Program-made: the position numbers and the translations under genes
Assembly: GCA_022749755.1 (NCBI GenBank)
Contig: CM040453.1
Coordinates: forward strand, 12,967,368 to 13,031,367
Length of the DNA: 64,000 nt
Source: Azadirachta indica
Taxonomy: Eukaryota > Streptophyta > Magnoliopsida > Sapindales > Meliaceae
Direction: 5' to 3'
Shown: piece by piece, positions 26,061 through 39,400 of the stretch
Layout of the letters: the number at the start of each line of letters is the position of its first letter
Position numbering within the stretch: the stretch's first letter is position 1
Notes under the pieces: model-generated
What the model was told of the DNA's origin: nothing
The model's input: the letters and a program-made list of their open reading frames with translations, nothing else
Databases searched by the model: none

Positions 26061-26830
26061 AGAAAACATCTCTAAGGGAGAAATGGAAACCATTGAGAAA
26101 TGTAAAATTTGTGAATTTGCTGTTTGGTTTTTGAGAAAATGTTGTTTAAGCCACCTTTACCTAAGATGATTAACCTTATTTATTTCTTCTCCTTTTTACT
26201 CCCAGATTCTTTTTTGGTTGTAAGTTTGTGATCTCTTGTAAAACAACATTGTGGCTTTAGATGGAACCAATCCAAACATGAAGTGCATTTTCATTTGAGA
26301 CGTATGTTTTTATTTTTGTATTGGTACTTATTTTTAATTCTGAAATACAATTACTGAAGTGTTTGGTTATATTTCAGAAATTTATCTTATTATTTGCTCA
26401 TTGAGTAATGTTAGCGTTTTTAGATTATGCAGATGAATTAATCACCAGTCCACATCATCTCAACCGTCAAAAGTATTTTTGAACAATAATAAATTTCATC
26501 AAAAGTTTGATGTTAACTCATTGTAAGATAAAATACTAGTATTTTATTATTTTTATAACTTTGTTTACAAAATAATATGAAAATTAATTTATTACTCGTT
26601 AAAATTGTATTCACATAATTAGGATTAAGATGAAATTATCTTAACATTATGTAGGAGCATGACACCAGGAACCCAAGGGTTGCAAGTAAAATTCATTCAT
26701 TTCTTAATCTTCGTAAACATTCTTTGTCCAACATTTGCAATCCTTGTCTTAAATAAAGATATTTGTTGTTTATTTGTTTTAAAGGTCATTATGTTATTAT
26801 TTTAATGGATTTAATAAATAAACAACGTGT
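26061..26830. other. 3' flank of the SCAI gene and intergenic DNA
   Basis: The start is presumably the SCAI 3' UTR. The rest is AT-rich and I see no gene in it. Confidence 0.4.
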
Positions 26831-26835
26831 CAGCT

Positions 26836-26973
26836 TGCTGGAAAACACGGGATTATTCTGGAGCTCTCTTGGACAACAACAACGACCACCTTCTCAACTT
26901 TTCTGTCAACCAACTCTTGCAAAACAATCGATTCCGACGGTCCACCATCATGGATTACCTCTTTCTATATATA
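26836..26973 (+). promoter_or_regulatory. Candidate heat-shock promoter (HSE-like blocks and TATA box)
   Basis: TGCTGGAA at 26836-26843 and TTCTGGAGCTCTC at 26856-26868 are imperfect matches to alternating nGAAn/nTTCn heat-shock elements. TATATATAT at 26965-26973 sits about 130 bases before the sHSP start codon, a sensible TATA position for a ~100-base leader. The HSE matches are degenerate, so this is a suggestion, not a firm site. Confidence 0.4.
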
Positions 26974-27099
26974 TTCAGCTTCTGTTAATATCCCATCTTC
27001 GCCAGCAAACACGTAAACAACATCACAGCCGTTGCAACCAAATCAAACATTCATTTCGCTTCAGCTCACTCACTCAGACACTGATTGATATTGATACCA

Positions 27100-27695
27100 A
27101 TGGAGACATTGACGAGGGATATGCAGAAGGTGCTGAACGACATACCTGAGGAGATGGAGAAGATGCTGCAACAGCCGGCTCGGCGCTACGTGAAGAATGC
27201 CAGAGCCATTTTGAGAACTCCCGCTGATATCTACGAACACCCAACTCACTTTTCCTTTGTTCTCGACATGCCCGGCCTCGAAGTCTCCAATATCAAAGTA
27301 CGTACATAGTTATATAATCTTATTTATATGTTTGTTTGTGTATAATTTTTATGAAATAAAATCATATATAATTGTTGTTTGATTGGATCGATGTGGGATG
27401 ATAATTAATTAATTAATTAATTAAACAGGTGAAGGTAGAGAACGGGATTCTGCATGTTTCTGGGAAGAAGAAAAAGAGCCAATTAACGGGTGCAGCTGGG
27501 AAGGATCAAGGAGTGAAGGCCATCAGGATTGAGAGGCGTAGAGCTAGATACATGAGAAAATTTACTCTTCCTGATAACTCAAATCCTGAGGATGTTAAAG
27601 CTACATACAAGGATGGCGTTTTGGCTGTCACTGTTGCCAAGAAGAAGATACAAGAGACTCAGAAACCTAAAACTATCACCATTCCCATCTCTTGA
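27100..27695 (+). CDS. Small heat-shock protein (cytosolic, class II-like)
   Basis: Two exons (27100-27297 and 27429-27695) give 154 residues, normal for a plant sHSP. The N-terminal arm (METLTRDMQKVLNDIP) is followed by a TPADIYEHP segment and an alpha-crystallin domain from about residue 40 (FSFVLDMPGLEVSNIK, RKFTLPDNSNPEDVKATYKD, GVLAVTV). The tail TITIPIS contains the I-x-I type motif used for oligomer contacts. Proteins of this family hold denaturing clients as ATP-independent chaperones. The TPAD..EHP and MPGL segments fit cytosolic class II best. However, the intron (phase 0) inside the alpha-crystallin domain is unusual for that class, so an orphan class is possible. The ATG follows ACCA, a good plant start context. 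No organelle signal is seen. Confidence 0.9.
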
Positions 27696-28503
27696 AAATT
27701 TAACACCAAATTGATATTCATATCATATCCCTGCGTGCTGCACATGTTTGTTTTGTAGTAAAATTTGATGTTCTTATAGAAAGATTGAGAAGAAAGTTTG
27801 TACAATTGTTGAAAATCTTTTGTCGGTTCCTGTCTGTGGGGTGTAGTTGCTACTGTTTTCTCGAACCAAATTATGTAGAACTAATTATTTTAATAAGAAA
27901 ATTTCTGAGCCATGTAAGAATAATCTTCTGGTATAACATTACAGCACATTCAGGATTTAAATGGGGCTCGTAACATGATAATATTATTATATTGTTGCGT
28001 AAATATATTTGTTTGGAAAATAGAGTTATGATTAAGGATTTTTATATGTAAAAGAGTGTTGAATGTAACTTCATCCACTGACTACGAATGGTCAAATTTA
28101 AACAGGAATTTGTTTACATTTTAGTGACAATTTAGTAATAAGAGCGTGGGGTGTAAATAAGCATTTCACAACAGAAATTATGTCAAATTTTATTTATTAT
28201 GTACTTTTTTTTAATTTATGCATCACAAATCGAATACTTCTCTCCGAAAAAAAAGGTTATCATGTTCAAATCATCGAATTTTCTTTAACGGAATTTATTA
28301 GAAAATCTAAGCAGTTATAGTCAGGACATGTGAGAGAAACTATAGCAAATTATGATCTTATTATCGTTTTGCGGAAAATTGGGGACTAATACGTTATTAT
28401 CCCATATGATGAAGTTAAGTCTGAAATCGCCTCTTCGACGAAGCTGCAAGTTACTCTGCGAGTTTGCAAATTAATCCGTCGAGTTTCAAATTCGGATCCA
28501 AAA
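27696..28503. other. Intergenic: sHSP 3' flank and next promoter
   Basis: AT-rich; no gene or repeat recognised. Confidence 0.4.
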
Positions 28504-31500
28504 ATGACTGATTACGACAATCTTTCTCGAAATTCTCTGTTTTTAATTTATCTGCTTGTGGCAACGACTCTTCTGTTGTCGTCTACAGTCCTTGCCAAAT
28601 CTCGTCGCCCGATAACTGTAAGCCGATTCTTCATTTCTTCAATGTTTATGGATAGTTTTGTTGATTTCATTTATTTATTTGTCTATTTATCTTCAATTCT
28701 GTGAAAAAAAGGACAGTGAGATAAGGCAGAAGAAGCTCGATTGCTATGCCGATATAGAGAGGTAATCTAATCTATTCGCATTCGGTTATTGATGATTGAT
28801 TATTTATTTATCTATTTATTTTTATGAGTTATATAATTAGATAATTGTATTAGAATTATTGTTACCATAAAGTGTAGTTTTTGTCTCTGCTGTTTGATTC
28901 TTTGAGCAGTATTACACAAAATCAATAATGGATTATGAGTCCTGAACATGGGACAGGACAGAAATTTAATGGCTTTATTATTAAAGTTTCATAATCTCTG
29001 TTGTTTTAGCATTGGTATGGTCAGCTTCATGTTATGGATGTGGATTTAGGTTTCATTCAGTACTGGCTTTTACAACTTTGAAAAAGTGTTTAGCAAAACA
29101 CCAACTTTTAGTAGGGTTATCCTCTTTTCAACTAATATTTGACATCGTGTTAATCCATCTTACAGTAGTTGTGGCTTCAAAGCCTAATTCCTCCCAAATG
29201 AAGCTTAAGTATGGTTTTTGCCATTATCTTTTTCATTCTTTTAGAAAATAACTGAGGAGTCTTTGATGTGTGATTAAAAAATAATTTTCATACTGTTGAA
29301 GTTTTTGGATATTGATTGGATGCAACCTCAGAATGCAAATGAAGCAGTTTTTATTGTTTGTAGATTTTAACTGGTGTTAGGAAACGTCTTATTATTTGTA
29401 ACCCTTCGTTTCTGAAACAAAGAATTATATCCAAAGTGGATAACACAAACATTATCTTTCTTTGTGCAGAAGGATTTGATTATGTATTTGAAAGTGTATT
29501 GGGTAATGGGTAGCACATTTTAGAAATTTTAATTTGTAATCAGATTTTCAAGTTGTCTATTTTATCAAATATCAAGTTAGAGTTTTCTGCAATTAGATGG
29601 CAATAGCAGTCTGTTACTTAAAAAATGCATCTTTTGACAAGGTTTTGTTTCTTTTTTCCTTGTTTGCTTATTGTGCTTTATGATGGAATTAGTGGATTAT
29701 GGGGTCGGCAATGCAAGTCTTCGATGATAGCAAAAGAGAATTGTGCTTTGCGATGTCTTTCCCCTGCTTGCTATGAGCTTGTTTATGAGAGTGATCCAGT
29801 AAGATGGTTCATTTTAATTTGTCCTTTATTTACTAGCCTTATATTATGTGTCTTTTTTTTTTTTTTAAAATATTATAACTCCTTCATATTTTATGTGCTT
29901 CAAATGTAGCTTGAAGAAGGAGAAAAAGATTTTGTGAGGAGTCAAGAATTCAAATACTGTATGCATAAGTAAGTTAAACATTTCTCTATTTACTTATGAT
30001 AGAAAATAGTATTTTAATCTCTATATAAAGTGCTGCATATTATTTTCACACAATTTGATGCATTGGAGACTATAGACACCATTTCTGGAAATTTTCATTG
30101 TGTCATATCTAGTTATGATGAACGTGAAGTGAAGCTTGTATGAAGGCTGGTTCCTTTTATTTCTGGCCCTCACTCCTTTCCCTATTTCTATAAGGACTTC
30201 TTATGTGGAAACTATGTGAATAATTTGGCTATCAAGATCTTTCAAATTATCGCCTGTTATCGATTTCAAGTCCTTGGGGCTTGATATGCGCATGAAGTAT
30301 TAAAACTCTGAATTACTGAGGCGTGCAAGTAGAATGAGGAATAGGCATCTAGCAAGAAGTTGTTTAAAAGTGCCCATGATTTTAATTGTGGAAGAAATAA
30401 TTTTATTTTGGTTGTTTTTATAGGGAAGAAGAGGTAGGAAGAGGGGAGAATGTGGTGGGATGATTGTTCTAAGGCTGTGTTTTTGGTTGGGTTGGAACAA
30501 AATTATGTTAGAAAGAAGTGCTAGGTACAACTGAATGAGGGATAAATGCTGATAGAAATGATGGCTGTATGGAAAGACATGCTGTTTAGGATCATTTTAT
30601 GAGCAGTTGAGTGTCTATTGTGGCTGAAATGAGTATGATTTGATGTATGAAAGTGATAAGAAATAATTGGCAGATGGTATTACAAATATTTGTTTGTAAT
30701 TATGATTATTTGGGGATGAGATGAGATGAGATGAGATGAGAAAGAACACACAAACGCATGAGTACACAAGGTTCTCACAAGGTAAGTGAATATGCAAGCT
30801 CCACATGAACAAGAGAGCCTCTACGCACACGTAAAGATGCAAGTGTGTGAATTTCAGCCCTAAACGCACAAGTGCGTAAGGACAAATGTCAATTGATGAA
30901 CAGTAATGGCCGCATGAACAGCAACCCGAGAGAGAAAAGGCTGAGATAGAATTTGATTGTTTACTGGTTTGGGGGCGTTTGTGTTCAAGTCAGACTCATT
31001 TTCAAGTATGCGAGTCAATTGTAAAATACTACTTTCTTAATGGTGAATGAAACCTAAAAGCTTCCTGAATTCTTTAAGTTGTCCAAAGAGGTGATGCATA
31101 CTCTAAAGAGTTCTTACTTAGCCTAGGACTTAGAATACTAGAAATACTTAACTCGTAAGTAATTTGACATTTTAGGAACATCATGAAGTTGTTAAGTTGA
31201 TTAAGTAATCAGTTGTCAAAAAAGTTATTAAATTATTTGAACTCTTCTAAGGAGGTGGAAGAGTTTATATAAAGGAGATGTAGGATAATCATATATGTTT
31301 TAATAATCCCATTATTAATTCCTCCATCATCAAATGAATAAAACATTTGTAATATTCATAATATTCTTAATGCTAGCTTCTTCTTTTGTGCATAATTCTC
31401 TTAATCCCTGTTTTTTGTCCACTGCCCATTTTCAAATTGAAGTGAAGTAAGGTTTACTTAGCGTCAGTTGTGTGCGAAGTTGCTTGGTAAGACTGTATGG

Positions 31501-33797
31501 AACAATTTTATTTGTGGCAGTTGGTATTAGAGTTATGGTTTCAAAAGAAGAAGAGAGGTTCACTATGGCACAAAACGAAGAAAACCATGGACGTGAACTT
31601 GCTATTGCCGAGGGCAAGAAGACTCAAGTGCAAAGCAAAACCCAAAACTCGAGATGTACTTATAGAACTCTGTATTATTGTTTAGAGGTAAAGAAGGGCC
31701 TTGTCAACACGAGAGATCGACTTGACGGTCTAGAGCAGAACATGGAAGACCTTGAGAGCAGGTTGGTTGCTCAAGGTGATGAGATGTGAGAACTCATCAA
31801 CAATTCCACCCAATCTATTGAGGAGTCACACTGTGTAGGATTTGAAGCATTCGAAGCCAAATTCTTTGAGTTCATAAACAAGATGCAATAAGAAATGCAA
31901 GAATTGCGATTAAGTGTGGAGGACGCAAAAGAGGACATTAGTCTTTGCAAGCGATCAGTATTTAGCGGCGCTAATATTCCCAATCTTCTGTCATAGCGAA
32001 CCACTCTTCTTCTGTTGAAATTGAAGTTCTGATACTAACTGTCATGGATGGAATCGTTTTGTGCGGTTTTAGCGAGCAATATCGAAAACTTGTGACTAAG
32101 CAAGTTTTACTTTACTTAAATTCAAAAGTAGGCAGTGGAAAAAAGGAGAGATTATGCACAAAAGAAGAAAGCTAGTATTGAGAATATTAAGAATATTACA
32201 ATGTTTTATTTATTTGATGATGGAGGAGTTGATCATGGTATTATTAAATTATAGATGATTCTTATAAATGCTCCTACATTCTCTTTATGCAGACTCTTTC
32301 ACCACCTTAAAAGATTTCAAATACAATTTGACAATTTTTTTGACAACTAATTACTTAATCAACTTGACAACTCTATGATGTTCCTAAAATGTCAAGTTAC
32401 TTATAAGTTAAGTATTTTTAAAATGTTTAATCTTAAGATAAGTAAGAATTTTTTAGAGGATGCATCACCTCCTTGGACAACCTAAAGAATTTCGGTAGCT
32501 TTTAGGTTTCCTTCACCATTAAAGAAATGGTATTTTGCATTGGGTTCACTTGCTTACGAACCTGATCAGGTTAATATGTTTGAAAACGAGTCTGACTTTA
32601 ACACAAATGTTCCCAAACCAGTGAACAACAATTGTGTGGATTCTGATTCGGCTTTTTTACTCTTGGTTAGCTGTTAATCTGCCAAAAAGTGTCCTCGCGC
32701 TTGTTTGTTTGAGGTTGAAACTCGCACGCTTGCATCCGTATGTATATGTAGATGTCCCCTTTGTGCTCGTGCACTTCCATGCCCTCCTATGGAGTTTGCA
32801 TATTTACTTACCCTTATGAGAACCTTGTGTACTCTTGTGCTTATGCATTTGCATGTTCTCGCATATATGCTTGACACTCGTTCGCTCTTGCATCGTATTC
32901 TGCTCATGTTTGGCAATCTGTGACATAAAGCTGTGGAAAAGTTGTTGCTTTAGCATAGTAGGATGCTGTATTGCAGTTTCCACATTACTCTTCATCTTAT
33001 CATTACAAATGAAATGAACATTGCTGTTATAGAGCTTCCTTGTCTACAATATTGTTATTAAACTAAATTATCACTGCTCCTATTTTGATCTATATCTCTT
33101 GGGGTATTTAACATGTGGGACATTTGTTTTGCTTATCTGGCAATGTCGTTGGAGTAAGTGTTAAGATCTGATGTAATAAGTGTGTATGGACTATGTTGTT
33201 TAGTGATATACAAAGAATGGTCAAAACGGGTGGTAAAGTTTTATCTTCAGAAAGTTGGTCAAAACAATCTACTCGTTAGCATGAATGAGGGGATAGAGAA
33301 AGTCTAGGTGAACTCAGGTGAAGGCAAAGAGCACCATGTTTATCTTATGTTGATATTCAATGAACATTAATGGGATCGCTTATTTCAAGCAATACATCAT
33401 ATTGCCTATCTGTGGTTTTTGTGCTGAGTTCATGTTCTTTGTTTCTGAGCATTCAAAATGGCTAGTCCATCTTTTCTTTTCCTTTTTCTTTTAAAGTAAT
33501 CATTGTAGCTCTTGCCATGAGTGTGCATGATGTACAATGCTGGTACATAGCAAAGTTTCCCAATTTTTGAACATTTTTTCAAAATAACATGATAGAATTG
33601 TATGAATTGAACTCTGAAGGCTTAGTTTAATATAGTAGAGGTATCTTTTTGGAAGACATGAGCATGGCAATTATCTATGAATGAGCTGTTCAGACATCAG
33701 AGACCCCAATTAAACTGGTATTTATTCATACAATTCTGCTTACAGGTTATCACTAGGTGAGAGCCTCGAAGGTATCAGGGGTGCCTTCGATTATTGA
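28504..33797 (+). CDS. Small secreted cysteine-rich plant protein (unknown function, possibly DUF4787)
   Basis: Five exons (28504-28617, 28712-28761, 29693-29798, 29910-29968, 33746-33797) join in phase to 126 residues. Residues ~12-31 are hydrophobic (SLFLIYLLVATTLLLSS then TVLA/KS), a probable signal peptide. The mature part has six cysteines in KLDCYAD, WGRQCKSS, NCALRCLSPACY and FKYCMHK, suggesting three disulfides. The end is LSLGESLEGIRGAFDY. I recognise this as a conserved small plant protein without known function; the DUF4787 link is from memory. It probably enters the secretory pathway. The last intron is 3.8 kb because of a retroelement structure at about 30.7-32.9 kb, while the other introns are 0.1-0.9 kb. 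Confidence 0.8.
30715..30741. repeat. (GATGA)n microsatellite
   Basis: Five perfect GATGA units at the outer edge of the left LTR-like arm of the inverted retroelement structure. Confidence 0.9.
30742..32890. mobile_element. Inverted-LTR retroelement structure (head-to-head palindrome) in an intron
   Basis: Two arms of roughly 0.75-0.85 kb, about 30745-31560 and 32010-32890, are reverse complements. Shared blocks include ACACAAGGTTCTCA, TTGACATTTTAGGAACATCAT, TCCTCCATCATCAAAT and TTCTTTTGTGCATAAT. Each arm looks like an LTR with a TATA box (TTTATATAAAGG near 31265 in the left arm), followed towards the centre by a primer-binding-like motif (TTGGTATTAGAG near 31520; complement TTAGTATCAGAA near 32020). 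The centre encodes a gag-like N-terminal piece on the + strand. True LTRs are direct repeats, so this is a rearranged element, for instance two 5' ends joined head to head. It sits in intron 4 of the small secreted protein gene. Confidence 0.7.
31532..31998 (+). pseudogene. Gag-leader fragment of an LTR retrotransposon
   Basis: The frame from about 31532 to 31789 includes ERFTMAQNEENHGREL and VNTRDRLDGLEQNMEDLESRL, the short coiled-coil type leader common at the start of plant Ty3 gag proteins. It ends in a stop, yet related sense continues in the same frame to about 31998 with further stops (FEAFEAKFFEFINKMQ, EMQELRLSVEDAKEDI). No protease, reverse transcriptase or integrase follows. It is non-functional. 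Confidence 0.6.
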
Positions 33798-36481
33798 ATG
33801 ACGTGAGCCAACATCAGTGGGGCAACTATCTGAGAAACTGAAAGCAATATTAATCTCTCTCTTTTCTATCCATCTTGCCGAGTCTTAAATGTAAGCGTGG
33901 CGTGCTTTTGCGGGTGTGCTTATATAATCCATGAACATTGTTTCTTGACATGGCAGCTGAAGAAATGATCTGTTGTACCTTCAGCATTCGCAAACTGTAT
34001 ATTTCTCAAACTCAAGCCTTATTATCTTTATTTTGGAACATGAATTTTCTCTTTATCTGAGTATTTGTTCTCAGTAAATATTTAAGTTAGTTTATGATCG
34101 TGGACGGTGAAAAAATATATATATACAAAATATGTGATTGGCACGCTATGATCTAACAGAAAGAGGTACATTTTATCCACGAGATGTATGCGTAAATTTG
34201 CATTTACATTTTTAAACTTGAAAACAAGCATGGGAACAGAGCTCAAGTTAGTTAGAAGAAGATAGAAAATAGATAATTTTATTATTATGTTTTTTTTGTA
34301 TGAAATTCCCATGTGATTCAGGTGTTTAAAATTACATGCACGCGTCTCAACATCTGTCCTTTCACGCCGCCGATTTTGTGATTGTAGTGGCATTGACGCT
34401 CATGTCCAGATAATGTTTCACTCTAAAGGGAGTTCCGAATTTAACACTTAAGCTCGAGTCTTGCGGTCCTAGGGCCCACTGTGCAAATTAGGTATCCTAA
34501 GATGTGACGTGGCGAGGCTTTCCGTAATATTGAGTTATAAAGTCCTAAAAGAAATCACCGAACTTGGAAGGTAACTATAATTATAATCTAATTTCATATT
34601 AATGAACTCAAGACAGCATAATTATACAGTTGTCAAACAAATGAACCACACAAGACATAAATTCAAAGTGAGTTGTTATAATAAAACGACAAAAGTAAGT
34701 GGGTCTTGTTTGGTGTATAGTACATATTTTGAAAATTAAAACAAAAGGGAAGTAGAGTTTTAGCCCCATTAAATGGGGGCATCATTTTCAACAAAAGAAT
34801 ATTTTGGTTATCGAAAAAATAATAATTACTTGTTAATGTATCACTTTCGTTTTATTTCATAATTTATATATAAAATATATATATATATATGTATGTATGT
34901 ATATATAGATTAATAAAAATTTTACTATCTGCCTTCTAAAATTAAACAAGGAGGGAAGAGATAAGTGGAAAACTAACATCAAGCTTCCTACTTTTCACGC
35001 ATTGATCAAAAAAGAACACGTGACTTTAAATGATGTTCATAAGCAGTAGCAGAAGAACACGCCAGCAAGACACACCATTCTATTTTATATATATCCAATA
35101 ATGAATGCGGCGAAAGTGGAAAAAAAAAAAAAGAGAAAAAAAGAAGAAAAGACTGCTAGATATGGATTGGACTATTAGAAATTTAATTAATATAAAGATT
35201 TTTCCAATATAAATTTTTAATTATATTCATGTTAAGAAAATTTTATCCTCTCAATTAAAAATTAATACTCTTTTTTAATTACTTCTTGTTCCTTGGAAAA
35301 AATTGCTATGCTAGCAATCAATTGCTTGTCCAATTTTAGGTTAATTTTTAAAATTTAAGATCACATCTCTGCTCACAAATTAATGAACAGAACCCGAACT
35401 TTTACAAAAGGTTAGGACTAGCTGGCACATTTGAGTGCAGTTGTGGTGTAATTGTTTGACCTGCAATTCCAGTTATGATTCCACAAGCATTATCATGAAC
35501 ATTAATTAATTACAATCATATAGTTTTAATAAATTATAATTATAATTAGGGGTTAATTAAATATAGATCTTGAAAATTATTTCCACTTCTTAGTGACTAA
35601 TGGGTCCGATTACTAAAGTAATTAATTTCGCATTAAACTAATTGTCATGATATAAAGAGAAAGCATGTGTGAAAATTACCCCTAGCTATATATTACAGTT
35701 GTACATAGAGAAACATTAAAAAATTCAAAGTGAAAGATTAATGATATATATATCTAAAGTGCCAACCTTACCTTCTCTTTTGTTTTTGTATTTCTGCTTA
35801 AGTGTAAATTAATACTTTCATTAAAGTTAAGATATATGAATATTATAATGTTTCAATAACGTAAGTTAGATAAGTATGGCATATTAAATAACTGATTAAA
35901 GAGGTTATATATAAACATGAATATAATATTACAATACAAAACTTGTATATTAATTAACATTGAGTGTTTTGCTGACTAATATTCAAGAATTTAATTTTTG
36001 GAAAATACAATAAGTATATTATTGAGAATAATAAAATAGTACGTAAGTATGAATATATATATATATATATATCCTTAATTAATGTTACAGTGATTGGTTA
36101 AAGTAGTAATGTTTAAATACTGAATAAGAAAATTACTAAAGCAATACTAGTTTCCAAAATAGAAATTTCCTAATAAAAACAAAAGAATAATAACAAAAGA
36201 TCTTCCAAAGTTGATCAATTGTAAAGGAAACTCAAAAGCATAAAACAAACATACTGCCTTTTTCTTCAAAAGTTTCACTTCAATTGTCTTGTTTTTCTAC
36301 ATAAAATTCAATGGAGAAGCTAGATTATTCCTGACCAAGTTAAAGTTGATAAGACAGTGTAAAAGGAAGGCACTCTAGCTCCTTTTCCTTCTTTAAATTG
36401 GCTCTGCAAAACTCTCGTTCTCATCAATTTCATCCGTTTTCTCTTGCTAGCTCTTGAAAGTAGTAGTATTATCATATTTCC
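33798..36481. other. Intergenic region upstream of the MSL10-like gene
   Basis: AT-rich with short AT microsatellites near 34876 and 36053. The minus-strand 103-codon frame at 34082-34393 has no family signature. The last ~200 bases form the likely leader/promoter of the channel gene. No RNA gene was seen. Confidence 0.4.
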
Positions 36482-39400
36482 ATGGAGAACCAAAGCGTAG
36501 ACCCCCAAGTACCTCACCCAGATCAAGTAGTTTTGTTCATGGACCAACTCAGCCCCAATGTCAAGGAATCAAAACTGAAAGTAGAAACCAATAACCAGAC
36601 TTCGCCGCAAATCGCAGCAAGAACCAAACCCCTACGCGGCATTAGCTTCTCCAAACCCAAATCCCGTTTTTCAGAACCAACCCATCCTCTTCCTCCCAAA
36701 GCCATCCCCGAAACGACTGAAGAATTTCAACCCTTGAACTCACAAGACAACTACTCGACTGACGACGACGACGACGAGTGGTTTGATGATGTTGCTGAAG
36801 ATGCACAAGCTAAATATCGAAAAAGGAAGCAGAGAAAGATGAACAAGAGAGTCTTGATCGAGTGGACATTGTTTCTCATTATTATGACTTGCTTAGTCTG
36901 CTCTTTAACCCTAAAACCCATCAAACATAAAGTTCAGTGGGGCTTGGAGCTATGGAAATGGTGTCTCATGATTATGGTCCTCTTCTGTGGTCGTCTTCTC
37001 TCTGGTTGGGTTGTAGGGTTTCTCGTTTTCCTCATCGAACGCAATTTCATGCTGCGGGAAAAAGTTTTGTACTTCGTTTATGGATTGCGCAAGAGTTTCC
37101 AAAACTGTGCATGGCTAGGGTTTGCTTTACTTTCTTGGATGATCTTGTTTCCGAACGTTCACAAACACAACGCTGTGTTGAAGAAAGTATTTCGTGCTCT
37201 CGTAGCTGTACTCATTGGTGCAACCATTTGGCTAATGAAAATCGTGTTAGTCAAAGTTCTTGCATCTTCCTTTCACGTTACTGCGTTCTTCGACCGCATG
37301 AAAGAGAGCGTTTTCCATCACTACATTCTCGACGCCTTATCAGGACCGCCGCTAGACGAGACTGAGATGGAAACGCCGCGGTTAGTCGGCCTTCACACCT
37401 CGAAGTCCATGCCGGCGAGGCTGAGAAACGGCCCTCCCGCACGGACGGTGTCGAAGAAGTTCGGGTCGAGGAGGATTGACATGGAGAGGCTGAAGAGGCT
37501 GAGCTTACACAGCAGGGCAACGGCGTGGAGCGTTAAAAGACTAGTGAAGTACGTTAGGTCATCTGGGTTGTCGACGATTTCAAAGACGGTGGATGATTTT
37601 GAGGAGGCGGAGTCGGAGATTAACAGTGAATGGGAAGCCAGGACCAGCGCTCAAAGGATCTTCAAGCATGTTGCAAAGCACGGAGCTAAGTGAGTTGATC
37701 ATTATCATTTCTTTTGCTGCATGCTACTCTCTTTTTTCGGTAAAATTGCAAACATGAGATCATGCACATATTTCTGGTCCATTCATTTGTTAATGTGTTC
37801 ACTTAGCCAATTAATATTAACTAGCTATCCGTCTTTGACCGATGTTAATCCATAACCTAATTAACTATATTCAGTCGGAGCCAGTGGTCCTCCCTCAGCC
37901 TTTGTTTCGCCGCTTTTCAACGTTCGTCAACATCTTTTAAGGAACTGAATTGAGTTCTTTTTATCTTACCACAGAAACAGTATTAGGCGACACACAGTCA
38001 CTTACTATATCATTTGTGTGTTTATATGATTATTAATCTCGCTAAGCATATATGTATTTAATTTAGAATTGACCAATTAAACAACATTTATGATAATTAA
38101 AAAAATTATTGCAGATGAAATATTTTCGTAAATTGCATCTTATACTCCTTTATAATGAAGCCTGGATTTTAAATCCAAATCATATTGATTGATTTGATTT
38201 ATAAAACTGATTATAAAAAGATTTAACAAATTTTAATTTTTGATATATACATTTTTTCTAACGTCACAACATATATATGCCATATCATTAATTTAATTAT
38301 AATTTGCTGGATGTGAGGATTTCTCATATATACCATTTTGCAAATGGGTTTACTTTAATGCTAGCTATATGTACAGTGGTGGGGTTGAAGCTGATATTTT
38401 CTGCTGCTATAGTTTCTACAAATAATGATCTCATTAATTTCCAAGCTGACATTATTGTATATGCTTTTGAAAATTATATTGTAGCTCTTTTTGAAACACA
38501 TATCTCTAGTACCATATAGCTAGGTTTTGTTTACGATTGATTCTTACCCGTAAATTTTTATGTTAAAAGTCAATAACGGACACCTCTCAAAACATACTAT
38601 GAATTAATGTCACTAAAAAGAATTCAAAGTTGTAATCATTAAAGAAATCCAGCGTAGTTGGCTTAGTGCATGTAGCACTAGCTAGCTTTTCTTTTCTTTT
38701 CTTGTACTTTCATTTTATTATTAATTAGTTTGAGAACAAACCATGTACATACATATATATATATATATATATATTCAGGTAGTGGAGTTTGATTGGCTAG
38801 CTAGAACTGCCGGCCTACCCCCACCAATTGGTGGTTTCTGCACTAGGTGACTGCATATTACCTCCCGAAATCACTTTCCCTTACAATATTCTTAATTACG
38901 TCTATATAATGTCATGTTACCTCATCTTCAGTCGATTCATTCAAGTTGAGTTATTTTTTACACATGAAATCATTTACAAAATTAATACTGTAAATGTTAT
39001 TTTTTAAAGTTATTATTGCCTTTTGCATATATATATATATATATATATATATAAAGACCTAAAGATTTTATTCTATGATGGATGCTTGCTTTTCACCTTA
39101 TACTATTGTTTTAAAAGCTGCGAGCTGGATATGAAGTATATATTATTTATCCTGATTTCAAGATTTTATTCTATTGTTCTTCCCATAATCATTTTGCTGT
39201 TACTTTTAATGTTATAGATACATAGAAGAGGAAGACCTACTAAGATTCTTAAAGAGAGAGGAAGTTCATACCATATTCCCTCTCTTTGAAGGCGCTCTTG
39301 AAACTGGAAGGATCTCTAAGTCTTCTTTCAGAAATTGGGTGGTAGGAATTAATTATCTACACTTAATTTCACTAAATTATTAGATACAATATTCATCGCA

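Noticed and set aside
34082..34393. 103-codon minus-strand open frame upstream of the MSL10-like gene
   Set aside because: Low-complexity, AT-rich composition with no recognised motif or splice partners.
36937..37365. 142-codon frame inside MSL10-like exon 1
   Set aside because: Alternative-frame shadow of a strongly supported membrane-protein exon.
38304..38519. 71-codon hydrophobic frame in MSL10-like intron 1
   Set aside because: Lies within a well-defined intron, shows no homology, and reading through it would break the channel.
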